Shown: piece by piece, positions 61,258-64,000 of the stretch
How the letters are laid out: the number at the start of each line of letters is the position of its first letter
Numbering within the stretch: position 1 is the stretch's first letter
NCBI RefSeq assembly: GCF_026262645.1
Contig: NZ_SHNO01000001.1
Location: forward strand, 186,001 to 250,000
Length of the DNA stretch: 64,000 bases
DNA from: Candidatus Marimicrobium litorale
GTDB taxonomy: Bacteria > Pseudomonadota > Gammaproteobacteria > Pseudomonadales > Halieaceae
Reading direction: 5' to 3'
Notes under the pieces: model-generated
The model's input: the letters and a program-made list of their open reading frames with translations, nothing else
What the model was told of the DNA's origin: nothing
Database searches by the model: none
Position numbers and translations under genes: made by a program

Positions 61258-63081
61258 TCACCAGCCCATAGGCCCCTCCGGTAGTTCCTGCACGGCACTG
61301 TCATCGCCAATTAATAGTTCTTCCAGGCCAAAATGGGAATCGTGAAAGATTTTCCCGTTCATCATCGTCAGGAGCACATTAGTCTCATGGATATCTTCTA
61401 CATCCACTTCGAAGATATTCTGGTCGACGACAATCAGGTCAGCGAACTTGCCAACTTCCAGCGATCCCACGCTGCCTTCCCATCCGATCATGTAAGCGCC
61501 GTTGATCGTGTAGCTGCGGACCGCTTCTTCTACGGTCCAGCCTTCCCCTGCTGGCGGCAAGGGCTTGTTATAGGGCGGTTGATCGGGGCTTACGCCGGCC
61601 CATTCGAGAAAGGAGCGCGGGAAAGACCTGGTAACCGCAGTTTCGATATTCGCAAAAGCGTTGATGGCAGCTGGCGACAACCCACCAACTGGCCAATCGC
61701 TTCCCGAGGCGACGGGTACGCCGTCCTCGATCAGTTGATGAAAGCGATAGAGCTGCTCGTAGCGCTCTGGGCCCAGCCTGATCAAGTTGGCGTTGTTAGG
61801 CGTAAACCACAGCGGTGTGGTCTGCACCACCGCGCCCAGCTCCGCAAACCTTGGCAGGTCCTGATCGTCGACGAGTTGCACGTGTGTCAGGTTGAATCGG
61901 GTATCTAATCCTTTTTGCCGAATTTTTTCGAGACTATTCAGTGCGGCTCTAACGCCATGATCGCCAATAACATGAACCTGTATTCCGTAGCCGCCCTTGG
62001 CAGCTCCCAGCGCCAATTCATCCATTGCTTCCTGAGTGCCAAAGGTTAATCCACCCATTTCGTCTGGTTTGTCGTGGTAAGGGTGAAGGAGTGCTGCCTT
62101 GTGCGTTTCCATAACGCCGTCGCCGACGATCTTGAGGTGGTTCACTCGGAGTTGGGGTGAGTTGTAGCGCTTGCTGTAATTATTCAGGCTAGTCAGCGGG
62201 TCAGGGTCATAGGGCGCCATTACCGAGCCAGAAATACGGGTTGGCAGGGTCCCCTGTTCTTCGAAGGTGTGCATGACCTCGTATCCTGTTTCCATTCCCA
62301 TGGGTGCACCCGAGTCAAACAATGTGGTAAAGCCCAATTCGCTAAAAGATTCCAAAATTGGCAGCATGCTTGCTGTGAGCGCTTCTTGTGAAAGCACGCC
62401 ATTTGCGACCGCGATGGGCATATGCGCCGGGCCGCCGCGGATATAGCCAGAGGGCTGACCCACATCGTCCCGATCGTAGGAGCCAGCCGGCATTGGGTCA
62501 GGCGTGTCTGCGTTTATTCCCGCGTTTTTGAAGGCCTTGGTATTTGCCCATGCTGCATGCAAATCATTGCTTAGCAGCACTACTGGCCTGCCATCGGGAA
62601 CGGCCTCGTCCAGCAGCTTGGTTGTGGCTCGTTGTTCGGCACCCGCCATGTTGGGAAAGTTGTGTCCCTGGCCGAAAATAACCGGCTTATCGGGGTTTTC
62701 GCTTGCGTATTGTCTCACTTCGTCGGCGATTTCCTCCGGTGTGGCATTCGCGGAAAAAGCCATGCCGGAGAGCAGTACCGCACCAAGGATTGAGTGGGAG
62801 TGTGACTCGATAAACCCTGGCAGCACCAACCTGCCTTCGACGTCAATGAGGGTGGTCTCAGTGCCGGTGTAGGCCTTTGCCCCGTTCTCACTGCCGACAA
62901 ATACGATCTTGCCATTCTTTGCCGCAAGGGCCTCCGCCCAGGGTTGCTTGTCCGACAACGTGTATATGCGGGCGTTAGTGATCACATAATCAGCGGGTTC
63001 AACCGCTTGAACGCTATGTGCGATTACCAGGCTTGCTGCCGCGTAAAGCAACCAGGATCTGAAACTCAAAACCACTTTCAT
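61258..63081 (-). CDS. Secreted YtcJ-like amidohydrolase (amidohydro_3)
   Basis: A 607-residue protein with a Sec signal peptide (hydrophobic residues 8-22, Val-Gln-Ala cleavage context near 24-26). The metal-dependent hydrolase motif HSHS is near residues 93-96, and the late DWPVGG segment with its conserved Asp and the TINGAYMIGWEGSVGSLEVGKFADLIVVD end are standard for the YtcJ group. GGAGAG lies just before the start. Members hydrolyse amide or related bonds with one or two metal ions; the substrate is unknown. Being exported, it acts on outside compounds. No link to the zinc island beyond metal use. Confidence 0.9.
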   Translation of the reverse strand: MKVVLSFRSWLLYAAASLVIAHSVQAVEPADYVITNARIYTLSDKQPWAEALAAKNGKIVFVGSENGAKAYTGTETTLIDVEGRLVLPGFIESHSHSILGAVLLSGMAFSANATPEEIADEVRQYASENPDKPVIFGQGHNFPNMAGAEQRATTKLLDEAVPDGRPVVLLSNDLHAAWANTKAFKNAGINADTPDPMPAGSYDRDDVGQPSGYIRGGPAHMPIAVANGVLSQEALTASMLPILESFSELGFTTLFDSGAPMGMETGYEVMHTFEEQGTLPTRISGSVMAPYDPDPLTSLNNYSKRYNSPQLRVNHLKIVGDGVMETHKAALLHPYHDKPDEMGGLTFGTQEAMDELALGAAKGGYGIQVHVIGDHGVRAALNSLEKIRQKGLDTRFNLTHVQLVDDQDLPRFAELGAVVQTTPLWFTPNNANLIRLGPERYEQLYRFHQLIEDGVPVASGSDWPVGGLSPAAINAFANIETAVTRSFPRSFLEWAGVSPDQPPYNKPLPPAGEGWTVEEAVRSYTINGAYMIGWEGSVGSLEVGKFADLIVVDQNIFEVDVEDIHETNVLLTMMNGKIFHDSHFGLEELLIGDDSAVQELPEGPMGW

Positions 63082-63412
63082 AAAGTACTCTCCGTTTTTG
63101 TAGCCAGTTGTTGTTGAATAATAGAGCGTCTAAAGCGCAGTAACTACCGGCAGTAGCAGGTTACAAGTTTCGTTTATGCGATACATTTCCTGTGGTAAAC
63201 ACCCCACGATACGCGACCGTCGCCAGAATGAGATCGCTTCGCGACCATATGAGCGTACCGTCAGCTTTTTTTACATATTAAGTATTATTACTCGCGATAT
63301 AAACGCAGGTCCCTGATTCAAATCGAGTTTTTGCTTGTGGCATGAAACCTGCAATCTCCTTACAGGCCACTATTTGCAGGTGCACACGATTCAACATATT
63401 ACGGAGAAAAAT
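63082..63412 (+). other. Divergent intergenic region at the right edge
   Basis: About 330 bp between the amidohydrolase start and the edge gene. It contains the strong sigma-54 promoter at 63339 (listed) and an AT-rich tract near 63270-63300 upstream of it. Nothing else recognised. Confidence 0.5.
63339..63352 (+). promoter_or_regulatory. Strong sigma-54 promoter upstream of the edge gene
   Basis: TGGCATG at the -24 element and CTGCA at the -12 element, with ten bases between GG (63339-63340) and GC (63351-63352). The -24 half is nearly perfect (TGGCA). Transcription would start near 63364, about 50 bases before the ATG at 63413. Same type of site as at 41492, which suggests the two genes share an activator such as PrsR. 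Confidence 0.72.
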
Positions 63413-64000
63413 ATGCCTCTCGGGCGCATTGTCAGTCACGTGTTACTTCTTTTTGTATTACTTTTTTCGATAGAGGTGCGTGCAAATTCGTCCGACTCCC
63501 AAGTAGCAGCCGAGTCGCAGGGTATTGCGGTAGCTATTTCGAACTGGACATCCTTCACCATAAATACACAGTTCAACGAGGGAAACTTTGGCGATGGAAT
63601 CGTCGGGCCTGGCTTTCCGCTGACCATTTTGCCCTATCAAAATACAGGCACAGGAGTTTACTTGCGTGGCGGACCAGCGAGCGCCTATTACGTGGCAATG
63701 GAGTATGAGATTGCCAGCGGCGCAGAGATTCTACCGTCCTTCGGTATCCAATTTGCCGCCGACACTCAGTGGGACGTGAAAGCCGCCGCAAGCGACGTAT
63801 TGCATGCTGTAAAAAAGAAAGTGACCAGCAACGCGAAGAAGAGTCTCAAAAAGACAGCCACGGAGTCAGGCGAAGATGCCCTTGAAGCGGCGGGTGCAGC
63901 GGATGGTATGACCGAGGTCTACGCAGCATTGAAAGTTATGGAAGATATTGCAAAATTGTTTAAAGCGCTCGATCCAAGCTATCAGATGACGTTTGTATGG
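63413..64000 (+). CDS. Secreted protein of unknown family (3' partial)
   Basis: The frame from the ATG 63413 stays open to the right edge, so the gene is cut; 196 codons are visible. GGAG lies eight bases before the start. Residues 1-24 form a signal peptide ending Val-Arg-Ala. The mature part begins with a beta-rich segment (AVAISNWTSFTINTQF, GVYLRGGPASAYYVAMEYEI), then a helical Lys/Ala-rich part from about residue 125 (DVLHAVKKKVTSNAKKSLKK). I do not recognise the family. The strong sigma-54 promoter suggests it belongs to the same regulon as the cohesin-like PEP-CTERM gene; its C-terminus, outside the window, would show whether it has a sorting tail. Confidence 0.7.
   Translation, partial: MPLGRIVSHVLLLFVLLFSIEVRANSSDSQVAAESQGIAVAISNWTSFTINTQFNEGNFGDGIVGPGFPLTILPYQNTGTGVYLRGGPASAYYVAMEYEIASGAEILPSFGIQFAADTQWDVKAAASDVLHAVKKKVTSNAKKSLKKTATESGEDALEAAGAADGMTEVYAALKVMEDIAKLFKALDPSYQMTFVW

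Overview
The window looks like the chromosome of a marine gammaproteobacterium. The gene set (XrtA/PEP-CTERM surface sorting, MscL, a Zur-type zinc regulon, YtcJ-like amidohydrolase, acyl-CoA enzymes) would fit the Halieaceae/OM60-NOR5 clade or a close relative, but that placement is inference from gene content, not a phylogenetic result. No rRNA, tRNA, CRISPR array, insertion sequence or phage gene was recognised.

Positions 1 to about 37400 hold a large exopolysaccharide locus of the exosortase A (XrtA) type. It opens with a FemAB-like protein cut by the left edge, then exosortase A fused to an EpsI domain, an XrtA-type glycosyltransferase, an XrtA amidotransferase, a CapK-like ligase, an O-antigen-ligase-like protein and a polysaccharide deacetylase. 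A block of three minus-strand genes follows (TPR protein, sulfotransferase, GT2), then FkbM methyltransferase, flippase, an ATP-grasp/LMW-phosphatase fusion, another sulfotransferase, two copies of the exosortase-A hydrolase 2/hydrolase 1 pair separated by a GNAT-like protein and an acyl carrier protein, and a second asparagine-synthase-like protein. Then come an MBOAT acyltransferase with its putative partner and all the enzymes for GDP-D-glycero-D-manno-heptose (gmhA, hddA, and an HddC-GmhB fusion) interleaved with two XrtA-type glycosyltransferases. A GT4, a methyltransferase and a third sulfotransferase close the block. Together these predict a heptose-containing, probably acylated and sulfated exopolysaccharide that works with PEP-CTERM proteins at the cell surface.

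Positions 37600 to 41000 are ordinary housekeeping or metabolic genes (YidB/DUF937, MscL, enoyl-CoA hydratase, CaiB-type CoA transferase). At 41492 a sigma-54-type promoter precedes a cohesin-like protein with a degenerate PEP-CTERM tail. This is followed at once by a 1067-residue PHP-type (CehA/McbA) metallohydrolase that begins with a two-repeat dockerin-like module. This looks like a surface cohesin-dockerin pair fed by the exosortase upstream and is the most interesting system in the window. A second strong sigma-54 site at 63339 precedes a secreted protein of unknown family that runs off the right edge.

Positions 45700 to 53500 hold unlinked genes: aldo/keto reductase, small charged protein, dihydroflavonol-reductase-like SDR, TerB-like protein, membrane-anchored Sel1-repeat protein, small outer-membrane barrel and a secreted choloylglycine-hydrolase-family enzyme. 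A frameshifted GGDEF remnant follows.

Positions 54600 to 60900 form a zinc-homeostasis island: His-rich DUF2796/ZrgA-like protein, MerC-like membrane protein, COG0523 GTPase, DUF3299 protein, MacB-like ABC ATPase and permease, a secreted partner, and a Fur-family repressor best read as Zur. Two Zur-box-like palindromes lie at the expected promoters (54631 and 57845). A secreted YtcJ-like amidohydrolase occupies 61258-63081 on the minus strand.
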